Below the pieces are notes generated by a model. That model made no database searches, had not been told where the DNA came from, and saw nothing but the letters and a program-made list of their open reading frames with translations. Shown piece by piece: positions 17,008-25,677 of a stretch of DNA of 64,000 bases (position 1 is its first letter; each line of letters starts with the position of its first letter). The DNA is from Sinorhizobium glycinis (GTDB taxonomy: Bacteria; Pseudomonadota; Alphaproteobacteria; Rhizobiales; Rhizobiaceae). The translations under genes and the position numbers were made by a program. The DNA lies in NCBI RefSeq assembly GCF_001651865.1, contig NZ_LPUX01000067.1:538-64537 (forward strand), given 5' to 3'.

Positions 17008-17674
17008 TCTGCCCGATGTGAAGACGTGATGATCGTAGCTTTCCTGGAGGAGGATGCTGCGCGAGAGAGAATGCGGCCGTTATCCCTTTGTGCGCGCCGA
17101 TGAGCAAGCAATCACTGTTTACACCGGGGAGGAAAGGAATGAGTTCTGGCAAGGCAAACCGCGCATTCCTTCGAAATTGCCGAGGATGAGTTCATCTAGG
17201 GGCCATACGCCCACTCGACGCTACGGCAGAGCTCCACATCTCCCCTGACATCAGGCCGGGGGCTTCGTTTCGCCCTTCGGTACTGAACATGCTTTCGCCG
17301 CCTCCTGGGTGGCGCCGATTCTCATCGAGACGACGACCAACAGCGGCTTCGTCCGCGATCACCAATGGATTAGATGCCGAGGATTTCCTGGTCGGTCAAG
17401 GCGAGGATACTCTCGCCAAAGCAATCACGAAAACAACCCAGCTCCCAGACGATCCCGCATCGAACGCACACAGGACCGGCTTGAGGGACGACGACGGACC
17501 CCGAACGGCCGAAAGGGTCCGCAAAGCGGCCGTCCTGTCCCTTCGCAGTGAACTTCCGCTCCCCACCCTATGCGGCCGTAGGGACGAGGACCGGAATGGC
17601 TCGATTGAGCCCAATCCAGTCCTTCCAGGTGTCTCGTCGGCGGCACAGGTGAGTGGGTGAGCGGTCCTCCGAGG
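17008..17674. other. Stretch without a confident gene; possible decayed small gene at its left end
   Basis: About 670 bases with no recognised protein. An ATG at 17054 stands directly after GGAGGAGG, 48 bases past the -10 box of the operator-controlled rightward promoter, and opens a 64-codon frame beginning MLRERECGRYPFVRADEQ. Near 17170 a one-base shift would give an alternative end, IPFEIAEDEFI, with a stop at 17198-17200, so this may be a frameshifted remnant of a third target gene. The product is not recognised. Bases 17601-17635 resemble 22205-22239 (TTGAGCCC, TCCTTCCAGGTGTC shared). Confidence 0.4.
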
Positions 17675-18352
17675 CTAGGTATCGCCGCCACCAACCGACA
17701 AGGTCATGGGCAGCGCCACCGATTTGGCGACCCCATCGACCATGAATTCCAGCGGCAGCACGCCACCCGTCGCGGAGGAACGGAAGCCGACCATGCGATG
17801 TCCTTCCAGTTCATTCCAGCTTTCGGGCATGCCAAAGCGCGCGGTGTAATCAGGCGAGGCGACCGTGACTTCCCGCAGCAGCGCGATGCGTCGGCTGACA
17901 AGATCGCTCTCCTTCGGCGTGCCGCTGCGCAACACGCAGTCGATACCTTCGCCGACCAGATCGACATAGCGGTCCGTCTCGCTCAGATAGAGTTCGATAT
18001 CGGGATATTCCGAGAAGAATTGCGGCAGGGCTGGCACGATGAAGCGCCGAGCTTGGGCGCCATGCACATCCACATGCAGCAAGCCCCTGGGCCTGGTGCC
18101 GCTGAAGGCGGTTTCTGCCTCCTCTATATCGGCCAAGATGGACAGGCAGCGCCGATAATAGGCTTCACCGTCCAGCGTGACGCGGACCTGGCGCGTGGTC
18201 CGCTGCAGCAGTCGAACCTTAAGCCGAGCTTCGAGCTGCTTCACCGCATCTGTCGCCGTGGAGGCGGGTAGGTCCAGATCTTCGGCGGCGCGGACAAAAC
18301 TGCGGCGCTCTACGACCCGCGTGAAGACGCGCATGGAATCGATCCGGTCCAT
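17675..18352 (-). pseudogene. LysR-family regulator, C-terminally truncated
   Basis: Begins as a normal LysR-type regulator: helix-turn-helix within residues 1-60 (FTRVVERRSFVRAAEDLDLPAS) and first part of the effector domain (GLLHVDVHGAQARRFIVPALP). It stops after 225 residues at LSVGGGDT, whereas the family runs to about 300, so the last 70 or so residues are missing. The 3' boundary falls at the gene-poor stretch described at 17008-17674. The ATG at 18352 starts directly at the DNA-binding domain. Divergent from the SDR gene at 18466, the usual arrangement for a regulator and its target. The DNA-binding part might persist. Confidence 0.75.
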
Positions 18353-18465
18353 TGTCCGAGTTTCCCGAATGAAGTTCCCGAAAAATGCCTGATTACAGGC
18401 CTCTTGGGAAGTGTCACTTGTAGATCGCCCGAAGGGACCGGGCCAGACATTCAAGGAGACATCCC

Positions 18466-19206
18466 ATGACAAACAGCAGCACAAAGATCGCCCTCGTCAC
18501 CGGCGCCTCACGCGGCATCGGCGCGGCTGTCGCCCGCCGGCTCGCCTCCGACGGCTATACGGTCGTCATCAACTATGCCGGCTCAGTCGGCCCGGCCGAA
18601 GAACTCGCGTCCGAGATCGAGAAGGCGGGTGGCAAGGTCCTCACCGTCCAGGCCGACGTGAGCGACGCAGCCGCGGTCGCCCGCATGTTCGACAGCGTCG
18701 AGGCCGCCTTCGGAGGCATCGACGTCCTCGTCAACAATGCCGGCATCATGAAACTGGCGACGCTCGCCGACGGCGACGACGCGTTGATCGACAGCCAAAT
18801 CGCCATCAATCTCAGGGGCACGATCAACACGCTGCGCGAGGCGGCGAAGCGCCTGCGTGAAGGCGGCCGCATTGTCAACTTCTCGACCAGTGTCGTCGGG
18901 CTCAAGCTTGAGAGCTACGGCATCTATGCCGCAACCAAGGCGGCGGTGGAGATGCTGACCGCCATTCTCGCCAAGGAGCTGCGCGGCCGCTCGATCACCG
19001 TCAACGCCGTCGCGCCGGGACCGACCGCGACGGCGCTGTTCCTCGACGGCAAGTCGCCCGAGCTGATCGAGCGCATGTCGAAGATGAACCCGCTCGAACG
19101 GCTCGGTACGCCCGAGGACATCGCCGCAGCGGTCGCCTTCCTCGTCGGCCCCGACGGCGGCTGGATCAACGGCCAAGTGCTGCGCGCCAACGGCGGCATG
19201 ATCTGA
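18466..19206 (+). CDS. Short-chain dehydrogenase/reductase (SDR family)
   Basis: A 246-residue classical SDR. NAD(P)-binding TGASRGIG (residues 13-20), NNAG, catalytic Ser within NFSTSVVG and YAATK (Tyr/Lys) are all present, and the C-terminus shows the usual GxxxNGQVLRANGG. Predicted NAD(P)H-dependent oxidoreductase of unknown substrate. An ATG follows CAAGGAGACATCCC. Divergent from the truncated LysR gene. Confidence 0.93.
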   Translation: MTNSSTKIALVTGASRGIGAAVARRLASDGYTVVINYAGSVGPAEELASEIEKAGGKVLTVQADVSDAAAVARMFDSVEAAFGGIDVLVNNAGIMKLATLADGDDALIDSQIAINLRGTINTLREAAKRLREGGRIVNFSTSVVGLKLESYGIYAATKAAVEMLTAILAKELRGRSITVNAVAPGPTATALFLDGKSPELIERMSKMNPLERLGTPEDIAAAVAFLVGPDGGWINGQVLRANGGMI

Positions 19207-19217
19207 CCGATCTCGCC

Positions 19218-19343
19218 ATGTCCAAGATCGTTCTCGTCACCGGCTCGTCAAGCGGCTTTGGCCGCTTGACCACCGAGGTCCTCGCCCGCGCCGGCCACAC
19301 CGTCTATGCCTCGATGCGGGACATCGCCGGCCGCAATGCGAGG
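19218..19343 (+). pseudogene. N-terminal fragment of a second SDR gene
   Basis: The first 40 or so residues, MSKIVLVTGSSSGFGRLTTE through HTVYASMRDIAGRNA, match the beginning of an SDR (TGSSSGFG nucleotide-binding motif). The frame then continues with sequence unlike any SDR (KRKLQAKGPAAALRRKRQ). It starts 12 bases after the intact SDR. The rest of the gene has been deleted or replaced. Confidence 0.72.
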
Positions 19344-19743
19344 TGGAAGCGGAAGCTCCAGGCGAAGGGGCCGGCAGCCGCTTTGCGGAGAAAAAGACAA
19401 ATGACCGCCGCTGGCCGACATCACAACACCCGTACGCTGCCCGGCCAGCAGATAGAGAGTGGCCGTGAAAACCGAAAGCGGTCCAGCGCATATAAGCACC
19501 CCAGATGTCTCCGACCGTGGGAAAGCTGCAGTTCGCGCACCGGGGCTCGGCCGCGCCGGAGGATTGCAGGCTGGGAATATAGCCAGCGCCTCCGGGACTG
19601 TCTCGTTCAGGTTTGGCACTTCCATTCTCCTTCTGCCTTCATTAAAATTGGGACAATCGAGACATAGAGGAATTGAATTGGCTTGATTCTCCGGCGAAAT
19701 CGGTCTTCATTGTCCCGGATTCGGCGGCAAATGGGGGTGGTCC
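19344..19743. other. Non-coding or decayed stretch
   Basis: About 400 bases between the SDR fragment and the LysR gene. Frames exist on both strands but none has a recognisable domain or a good ribosome-binding site; probably remnant DNA. Confidence 0.5.
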
Positions 19744-20679
19744 ATGCTGCGTGACTTCAGCGATACGGTGGCGTTCGTAAAGGTCGTGCAGGAGGGTAGC
19801 TTCACCGGTGCCGCGCGGGCGCTGCGAACGCCGAAGACGCGGATCAGCCGCAAGGTTCAGGAACTGGAGGCGCGGTTAGGGGCCCAGCTTCTCCACAGGA
19901 CAACGCGCAGGCTGAAGCTCACCGAGGCTGGCACGATCTACTTCCAGCGTTGCGAGGGCTTGGTCAAAGATATCGAAGATGCCGAAAGCGCTGTGGCCGA
20001 GCTGCAGCAACGTCCCAAGGGCTGGCTCAGGATCACAGCCCCACACTGGTTGTCGACGCGCATTCTGGCGCCGGTGCTCAGCGAATTCAGAAGGTTCTAC
20101 CCGGATGTCTATCCGCAGTTGCTTCTGGCCCATGAGGTGCTGGATGTCGTTGCCAAGGAGATCGATATCGCGCTGCGTCTGTCGGAGGGGCCCTTGCCCG
20201 ATTCCTCGCTCAGTGCCCGCCGGCTTGGCGATCTGCCAATGGGCATATATGCGGCTCCCGCTTATCTTGAACGACACGGAAGCCCTTCGAACCCGGCAGA
20301 GCTCGTCAGTCATGCTTGCCTGTTGACACAGTTCTATTTCGACAAGCCGGTCCACGCCTGGCCTCTGACACTCGAGGGGCGGCGCCACGAGTTCCCGGTA
20401 CGCCCCGTTGCGGTGGCCAGCGATCCCGAAGGGTTGCACGGCTTTCTGCTGGCCGGCGAAGGTCTGCAGATGACGAGTCATCTCCGTGTCAGGTCGGACG
20501 TTGCCGCAGGACGTCTCGTCCGCGTGCTTCCCGAATGGTCCGGGCCGGCCCCCACGCTTTACGCGATGAGAGCCGGCGGACGTATCCAGCCGCCAAAGGT
20601 CAGGGCGTTCCTCGACTTTCTGGTGCCGAGACTGAACCTCACTGAGATCCGCGACGAGAATCTGGCCGCTTCGCACTGA
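19744..20679 (+). CDS. LysR-family transcriptional regulator
   Basis: A full-length 311-residue LysR protein: N-terminal winged helix (FVKVVQEGSFTGAARALRTPKTRISRKVQELEA, read as residues 11-43) and a LysR substrate-binding domain starting near GWLRITAPH. Convergent with the MBL hydrolase gene at 20849. Its nearest rightward-read targets are not obvious; the hydrolase or the upstream SDR are candidates (inference). Confidence 0.92.
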   Translation: MLRDFSDTVAFVKVVQEGSFTGAARALRTPKTRISRKVQELEARLGAQLLHRTTRRLKLTEAGTIYFQRCEGLVKDIEDAESAVAELQQRPKGWLRITAPHWLSTRILAPVLSEFRRFYPDVYPQLLLAHEVLDVVAKEIDIALRLSEGPLPDSSLSARRLGDLPMGIYAAPAYLERHGSPSNPAELVSHACLLTQFYFDKPVHAWPLTLEGRRHEFPVRPVAVASDPEGLHGFLLAGEGLQMTSHLRVRSDVAAGRLVRVLPEWSGPAPTLYAMRAGGRIQPPKVRAFLDFLVPRLNLTEIRDENLAASH

Positions 20680-20848
20680 TCGGCTCTGCGGCAGGGGCAT
20701 GGTGAGGAGGGCTTCATGTTCCCGGTGGTCGCAATCAGTTGGTTGGTCGCACAGGGGCCTATCGAAGCCGGGACCGATGGCGATCGGTGCCGCCCAGACA
20801 TGGAACCGGCGCAACGGGCTCCGCTCCGTTGCGCCGCGATGGGTCATT

Positions 20849-21814
20849 TCAAGAGGCGTAGTTGATGGGAACCCAGTCGTAATTCGTCGCATCGCGGCGA
20901 ACATGGCCGATGCCCGGGAAGGCAGTATGAGCGCCGGCCACCAGGTATTTGCCGTCGGCCGCATGCGCGAAGGCCGCCTCTCTGGCACGAATGGCCTCGG
21001 ACTGATCCGTATCGAACTGGATCGCCACGTCCGGCTCGTCGAACTGAAGCACGTCTCCATGGGTAATGTCACCCCAGAAAACGATCTTCGCGCCGGCGCT
21101 TTCCACAACGATCGAGCTGTGCCCCGGCGTGTGCCCGGCCCGCAGGATCGAGCCGATGCCCGGCAAGATTCTGGCATTATCGGCGAAGGTCCGAACCCTG
21201 CCGGCTTCGGCATAGGGCCCCAGACTCTCATGCGCCTCGACGAAATAGCTCAGCGGCACATTGGCCGGTCGGCTCTCCACCGGCGTCTCCAGCCAGAAAG
21301 CATGTTCACGCTTGTTGACGTGAACGGTCGCATTGGCGAACACCGGCTTGCCTTTGATCGTCAGCCCGCCGGAATGGTCGGTGTGGATATGGGTCAGGAT
21401 GATGTCGTCAATCTGGTCCGCTTTGTAGCCGGCCGCCTCGAGATTGGCGACGAGCTCGCCGAGCGCACCATCGAGATAGCTGCCCGTGCCGGCGTCGATC
21501 AACACCAACCTTTCCCCCGTGTTGACGAGGAAGGCGTTGACCGACGTATCTGTCGGCGTGCCCATGAACGCCGCGGCCAGCGCTCTCCGCGCATCTTCGG
21601 CGTCGGTGTTTGTGTAAAGCTCCGGAAGAGGCAGCGGAATAGTGCCGTCCGAAAGCGCCGTCAATTCGAAGCTCCCAAGCTTCATTCTGTAAAAGCCGGG
21701 AGCCTGGAAAGATTGAAAGGGTGCCTTCGCGAGGGCCGGGGTGAACCCGCCCGAAACGGTTCCCGCTGCGACGAGCGCCGCTGCGCTCTTGATGAGGCCT
21801 CTACGGGTGAGCAT
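20849..21814 (-). CDS. Tat-exported MBL-fold metallo-hydrolase
   Basis: A 321-residue metallo-beta-lactamase-fold protein. The N-terminus MLTRRGLIKSAAALVAAG is a twin-arginine signal, with a likely cut near ALAKA at about residue 30, so it acts in the periplasm. The metal site THIHTDHSGG (HxHxDH) and the downstream WGDITHGD are visible. It resembles the lactonase/quorum-quenching type of MBL enzymes, but substrate cannot be assigned. The ATG at 21814 with GGAGAACTGCC upstream is chosen; readings from 22012 add a non-homologous leader. Confidence 0.88.
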   Translation of the reverse strand: MLTRRGLIKSAAALVAAGTVSGGFTPALAKAPFQSFQAPGFYRMKLGSFELTALSDGTIPLPLPELYTNTDAEDARRALAAAFMGTPTDTSVNAFLVNTGERLVLIDAGTGSYLDGALGELVANLEAAGYKADQIDDIILTHIHTDHSGGLTIKGKPVFANATVHVNKREHAFWLETPVESRPANVPLSYFVEAHESLGPYAEAGRVRTFADNARILPGIGSILRAGHTPGHSSIVVESAGAKIVFWGDITHGDVLQFDEPDVAIQFDTDQSEAIRAREAAFAHAADGKYLVAGAHTAFPGIGHVRRDATNYDWVPINYAS

Positions 21815-22130
21815 GGCAGTTCTCCGATGTTTGACGTTTCGTTCACCGTTTCCATGTTGATGGCCAACTGGTGTGAGCAGAAACCTAATCGGGATCGGAT
21901 GATCGCAGTAGGCGATGAAAATGGACCGCATTGTCTCGAAAATAGATACAATTCGCATGAGTCTATTGCGTGAGGGGAGACGGGTTTGCAGGTCCCGAGT
22001 TGCGATTAGCACACCACGGCACCGACACTTGTTCCAAGAACGAAGCTTGCCAAGAAAGGTGAACGTCCGCTTCGCGCCCCCAGCACGGACATATCGGCCG
22101 TATCGGCGAGCGGCAGCTACGGGCCGAACG

Positions 22131-22180
22131 CGGCCCTACCAGCCGCCAATTCGAACGACTTGAAAGTCCGCTTTTCGGCC
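22131..22180. repeat. Dispersed 50-bp repeat, copy 1
   Basis: Begins CGGCCCTACC and contains CCAATTCGAACGACTTGAAA. A copy with 47 of 50 identical bases lies at 24778-24827 in the same orientation. Both copies are in intergenic spacers of the LysR/SDR region. Confidence 0.75.
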
Positions 22181-22272
22181 GTGCAGTTTGCCCGCAGCGA
22201 TCGGCGCGGTTGAGCCCTATGCGGTCCTTCCAGGTGTCGAGGCCAGCGGCTTAGATGCGCCACAAGCGGAAA

Positions 22273-23202
22273 TCAACCCAACGTACCTGCGAACCGTTCT
22301 GGCCACCTCTCGCGTTGGAAGACCTCGCCTAGGAAATCGATAAACACGCGGGTTTTGGTGGGTAGCAAGGTCCGGCTCGCATAGTAAACCGAAATCGGAC
22401 CAGCATCGGCGTACCAAGCAGGTAGCAGCCGGACAAGCTCGCCGTTCTCCAGGTAGGGCAGCGCGTCCGGCTTCGCGATCATGGCGACGCCTAGTCCGAG
22501 AACCGCGGCGGACCGCATTGCGGCCGGGTCGTTGACGACGATCCTTTCCTTCAACACCGCCGGCTGCTCGTCGCCTGCGACGTTCCTCATCTGCCATTGC
22601 CGGATTCGACCGGTGCGCATCGAACGCATGACGATACCGTCCAGCTCAACCAGACCGGACGGATCATGAGGAGGAACACGGCCCTGCATGTAGGATGGTG
22701 AGGCAACCGCTATAATGTGAGCCGAGGCCAGTGTCTTTGCGATGATGCCTGGCGTCAGATCGAAACCACCGCCTATTGCCGCGTCGTATCCCTCGCCGAT
22801 CAGGTCAACCTGCCTGTTCTCGAACATCCATTCCGGCCTGATCAGCGGATATCGGGTCATGAACTCGGGCAAGGTCGGAAGAATATACTCAACCCCAAAT
22901 GTGGGGCTCATGCTGAGTCTCAGCACGCCCGCCGGTTCGGCCTGTTCATTTGAAGCCTCGGCAATCGCAACTTGAAGGCTCTCCAGGTGATCACGGACCG
23001 AATGGAGGAAGCGCTCGCCTGCCTCCGTCAGTGTCAAACTCCGCGTGCTACGCTGGAAGAGCCGGAGCTTCAGGTTGGCTTCGAGGGCGGCGACGTTCCT
23101 ACTCACTGCGGCTGGAGTCAACCCCATCCTACGGGCTGCGGAAGAGAAGCTGCCAAGTTCCGCGCTGCGAACGAAGGATTCCAGATTTGCCAGCGTTTCC
23201 AT
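22273..23202 (-). CDS. LysR-family transcriptional regulator
   Basis: A 309-residue LysR protein with an N-terminal helix-turn-helix (SAELGSFSSAARRMGLTPAA) and the LysR substrate domain (GVLRLSMSPTFGVEYILP onwards). Divergent from the SDR/F420-like gene pair at 23313-24691 with a 110-base spacer, so it most likely regulates that pair and itself. Confidence 0.93.
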   Translation of the reverse strand: METLANLESFVRSAELGSFSSAARRMGLTPAAVSRNVAALEANLKLRLFQRSTRSLTLTEAGERFLHSVRDHLESLQVAIAEASNEQAEPAGVLRLSMSPTFGVEYILPTLPEFMTRYPLIRPEWMFENRQVDLIGEGYDAAIGGGFDLTPGIIAKTLASAHIIAVASPSYMQGRVPPHDPSGLVELDGIVMRSMRTGRIRQWQMRNVAGDEQPAVLKERIVVNDPAAMRSAAVLGLGVAMIAKPDALPYLENGELVRLLPAWYADAGPISVYYASRTLLPTKTRVFIDFLGEVFQRERWPERFAGTLG

Positions 23203-23312
23203 TTTCTTCTTTCAACGAATGCTTGAAATTAATAACAGCCAATTCCGTCTAATCATAGGGGAATAGGAGAGCGATATTCACTCCGTCGAAACCAAGCAAT
23301 GGAGTGAACGCA

Positions 23313-24065
23313 ATGACCGACACCTCTTTGAAACTGTCCGGCAAGACCGCTCTCGTCACGGGCGGTTCGCGCTCTATCGGCGCGGCCATCGCACAGCGCC
23401 TCGCGGCAGATGGAGCCGCAGTCGCTCTCACCTACAGCGCCTCGCCGGAGAAGGCAGCCGCGGTCGTGAAGGAAATCGAAAACACAGGCGGTCGTGCCAT
23501 CGCCATCCATGCCGACTCCGGTAATCCTGAATCCGTGCGTGCCGCGGTGGCCAAGACGGAGGAGACCTTCGGCTCTCTCGACATCCTCGTCAACAATGCC
23601 GGTATCGCACTTGGTGGTCCGATCGAGGACATCAAGTTCGAAGACTACGAGCGCATGATTGCGGTCAACGTGACCGGCGTGTTCGTCGGCACGCAGGAAG
23701 CTGCACGCCGCATGAAATCGGGCGGTCGCATCATCCATATCGGTTCGTCCATGGTCCGCTATGCAGCCTTTCCGACAGCCTCTCTCTACACGCTGACGAA
23801 GGGAGCTGTCGCCGGCTTCAACCGCAGCCTCGTGCGCGATCTCGGTCCCAAGGGGATTACCGTGAACACCGTGCACCCTGGACCGACCGACACCGACATG
23901 AATCCGGATGGAGGTCCCGTCTCGAAGATCGTCGGCCCCGGTATGGCGATCGGCCGCTACGGCAAGGCCTACGAGGTCGCCAGTGTCGTGGCTTATCTCG
24001 CCAGCCCCGAGGCTGCCTTCGTAACCGGCGCTGACATCGTCGCCGATGGCGGCTTCACCGCCTGA
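23313..24065 (+). CDS. Short-chain dehydrogenase/reductase (SDR family)
   Basis: A 250-residue classical SDR: TGGSRSIG cofactor motif, NNAGIAL, Ser in IGSSMVR, YTLTK (Tyr/Lys) and a C-terminal VTGADIVADGGF. The ATG at 23313 is preferred over the in-frame GTG at 23304, which lies inside the GGAGTG ribosome-binding sequence. Probably co-transcribed with the NAD(P)-binding protein 26 bases downstream and controlled by the divergent LysR. Confidence 0.93.
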   Translation: MTDTSLKLSGKTALVTGGSRSIGAAIAQRLAADGAAVALTYSASPEKAAAVVKEIENTGGRAIAIHADSGNPESVRAAVAKTEETFGSLDILVNNAGIALGGPIEDIKFEDYERMIAVNVTGVFVGTQEAARRMKSGGRIIHIGSSMVRYAAFPTASLYTLTKGAVAGFNRSLVRDLGPKGITVNTVHPGPTDTDMNPDGGPVSKIVGPGMAIGRYGKAYEVASVVAYLASPEAAFVTGADIVADGGFTA

Positions 24066-24091
24066 TCAGCGATCCAACCTGGAGACTACCA

Positions 24092-24691
24092 ATGTCTATC
24101 GGCATCATTGGCGCCGGCGAGATCGGCGCCGCATTCGCCCGCGCGCTTGCGCGAAACAGTATCGCCGCAACGATCGCGAACAGCCGCGGTCCGGACACGC
24201 TTCGGGACTTCGTACGCGAACTGACACCACACATCACGGTAGGCACTGTCGAGGAAGCGGCCAAGGCCGATCTCGTACTGGTCGCCGTGCCGTGGTCGAA
24301 GTTGCCAAAGGCCTTGGCGGGTCTTCCTGATTGGGCCGGGCGCATCGTGATCGACGCCAACAACCCGATCGAGCGTCCTCTCTTCCAGCCAGCGGAGCTC
24401 AATGGTCGACTGTCGACCGAAGTGTTCACTGACCTGGTGCCAGGCGCCCGTGTCGTAAAGGCGTTTAACCATCTCCCTCCGCATCTGCTCTTTGGTGATC
24501 CGCGCGCCGAAGGTGGAAGCCGCGTCCTCTTCTACTCGGGAGACGAGGCGAGGTCGAAGGCCGAAGTTGGCGCATTGATCGCCAAGCTGGGCTTCGCGGG
24601 GATCGATCTCGGTCCGGTCTCGGTCGGTGGAAAGCTCGTGCAGTTCCCAGGCGGTCCGCTCCCCGCACTCAACCTTGTGAAATTTGGATGA
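24092..24691 (+). CDS. NADPH-dependent F420 reductase-like NAD(P)-binding protein
   Basis: A 199-residue Rossmann-fold protein with GIIGAGEIGAAFARAL at the N-terminus, VPWSKLPKAL and VVKAFNHL, typical of the F420-dependent NADP oxidoreductase family. The F420 link is by family name only; in proteobacteria these are usually NAD(P)-dependent reductases of unknown substrate. Lies in an operon with the SDR upstream. Confidence 0.85.
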   Translation: MSIGIIGAGEIGAAFARALARNSIAATIANSRGPDTLRDFVRELTPHITVGTVEEAAKADLVLVAVPWSKLPKALAGLPDWAGRIVIDANNPIERPLFQPAELNGRLSTEVFTDLVPGARVVKAFNHLPPHLLFGDPRAEGGSRVLFYSGDEARSKAEVGALIAKLGFAGIDLGPVSVGGKLVQFPGGPLPALNLVKFG

Positions 24692-24700
24692 GAGAGATTT

Positions 24701-24728
24701 GCCGGGAGCGAGAACGCTTGCTTCCGGC
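24701..24728 (+). terminator. Hairpin after the SDR operon
   Basis: GCCGGGAGC (24701-24709) pairs with GCTTCCGGC (24720-24728) with one G-T wobble, 9 bases after the stop, followed by CTTCCCTT. Probable terminator. Confidence 0.55.
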
Positions 24729-24777
24729 CTTCCCTTGCATCCACAAAGTCGCCTATTAGACCGCTTTGGGCTGAATT

Positions 24778-24827
24778 CGGCCCTACCAACCGCCAATTCG
24801 AACGACTTGAAAGTCCGCATCTCGGCC
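24778..24827. repeat. Dispersed 50-bp repeat, copy 2
   Basis: Copy of the element at 22131-22180 with three mismatches in 50 bases. It lies between the SDR operon and the convergent Spy-like gene. Confidence 0.75.
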
Positions 24828-24934
24828 ATTCGGGCTAACCGCAGCAGACGACCGGTCACGACCCGAAGCTGCCGCTCGCCGATAGCGCCCGCAACGCCCG
24901 CAGACTGCCCGAGAGCAGCCGCTTGCGCAAAATC

Positions 24935-25570
24935 TTACATATATCCCATCATTGGAGGCACAAGCAGCCTGTCGGCCATCTGTTTCTGCGCTTCGTTGAG
25001 CGACTGATAGAGAGGAGCGAGGGCGCCTTTCAACTTGCGTATGCTTTCGAGCCTGTTGGCTAAGGTGCCTTCCCGCTGTTCAATAAGCTGCAATGGGCTT
25101 TCAACGGCTCGGCTCGCCCCTTCCATTCCGCCAGGCATCTGCATCATGCCATCCTGTGCGCCGCGAGCGTTCGATCGCAGCACCTCAGCGAAGGCGCTCC
25201 ACAAGGACTCCTGCTCGGAGGTTATCTTGAGCTCCGTTTTCAGGAAGGCAATACGCCCCTCGATGTGTTCAGGGGCCGTCATCTGCGCCATCGCGCTCAT
25301 GCCGGTCTGCCCCATAGGTGCCTGACCGGCCATCATGCCCATGGGATTTTGTCCGCCGGTCATCATGCGCATCATGCCGCCCATCATGTCACCGCACATC
25401 ATGCCGCTCGGCATCGTGGCGCTCGGGTTGGCAGCGGGAAGCTGCTGTTGCGCGGCTTTTTCACTCGCTTGTCCCGCGGCGGCCTCGGGATGATGCGCGT
25501 CTTCGGCAAGGCCTGGCGTCCCCAGCATAAGCAGTGAAGTAGCCAGCAGGAAAGTTCGCAGCGTGCCCAT
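24935..25570 (-). CDS. Spy/CpxP-like Met-rich periplasmic protein (LTXXQ family)
   Basis: A 211-residue exported protein: Sec signal MGTLRTFLLATSLLMLGTPG, then a Met/Gly/Gln-rich stretch (MMCGDMMGGMMRMMTGG, about residues 58-74) and a helical C-terminal half with the ERxxxLKTELKITSEQ and LNEAQKQ features of the Spy/LTXXQ family. The Met-rich segment suggests copper binding, and the helical part chaperone-like activity (inference from family). The ATG at 25570 follows GAGGAGAAG. A perfect FixK box is centred 72 bases upstream. Confidence 0.82.
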   Translation of the reverse strand: MGTLRTFLLATSLLMLGTPGLAEDAHHPEAAAGQASEKAAQQQLPAANPSATMPSGMMCGDMMGGMMRMMTGGQNPMGMMAGQAPMGQTGMSAMAQMTAPEHIEGRIAFLKTELKITSEQESLWSAFAEVLRSNARGAQDGMMQMPGGMEGASRAVESPLQLIEQREGTLANRLESIRKLKGALAPLYQSLNEAQKQMADRLLVPPMMGYM

Positions 25571-25635
25571 TTGACTTCTCCTCACCTTGCATAATGGTTT
25601 GACTCAAAGGATACGATTGCCGAGAAATCCTCACC

Positions 25636-25649
25636 TTGACGCAGATCAA
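25636..25649 (-). promoter_or_regulatory. FixK/FNR box (TTGACGCAGATCAA)
   Basis: Perfect TTGA-N6-TCAA palindrome centred 72 bases before the Spy-like start codon. It lies just outside the 3' end of the phosphoketolase gene. Confidence 0.8.
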
Positions 25650-25677
25650 GTCCGGATTGGCTAGGCAGACGTCGCCT

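Noticed and set aside
17289..17660. Rightward 123-codon frame in the gene-poor spacer
   Set aside because: No similarity recognised; overlapping frames of similar length exist in two other phases.
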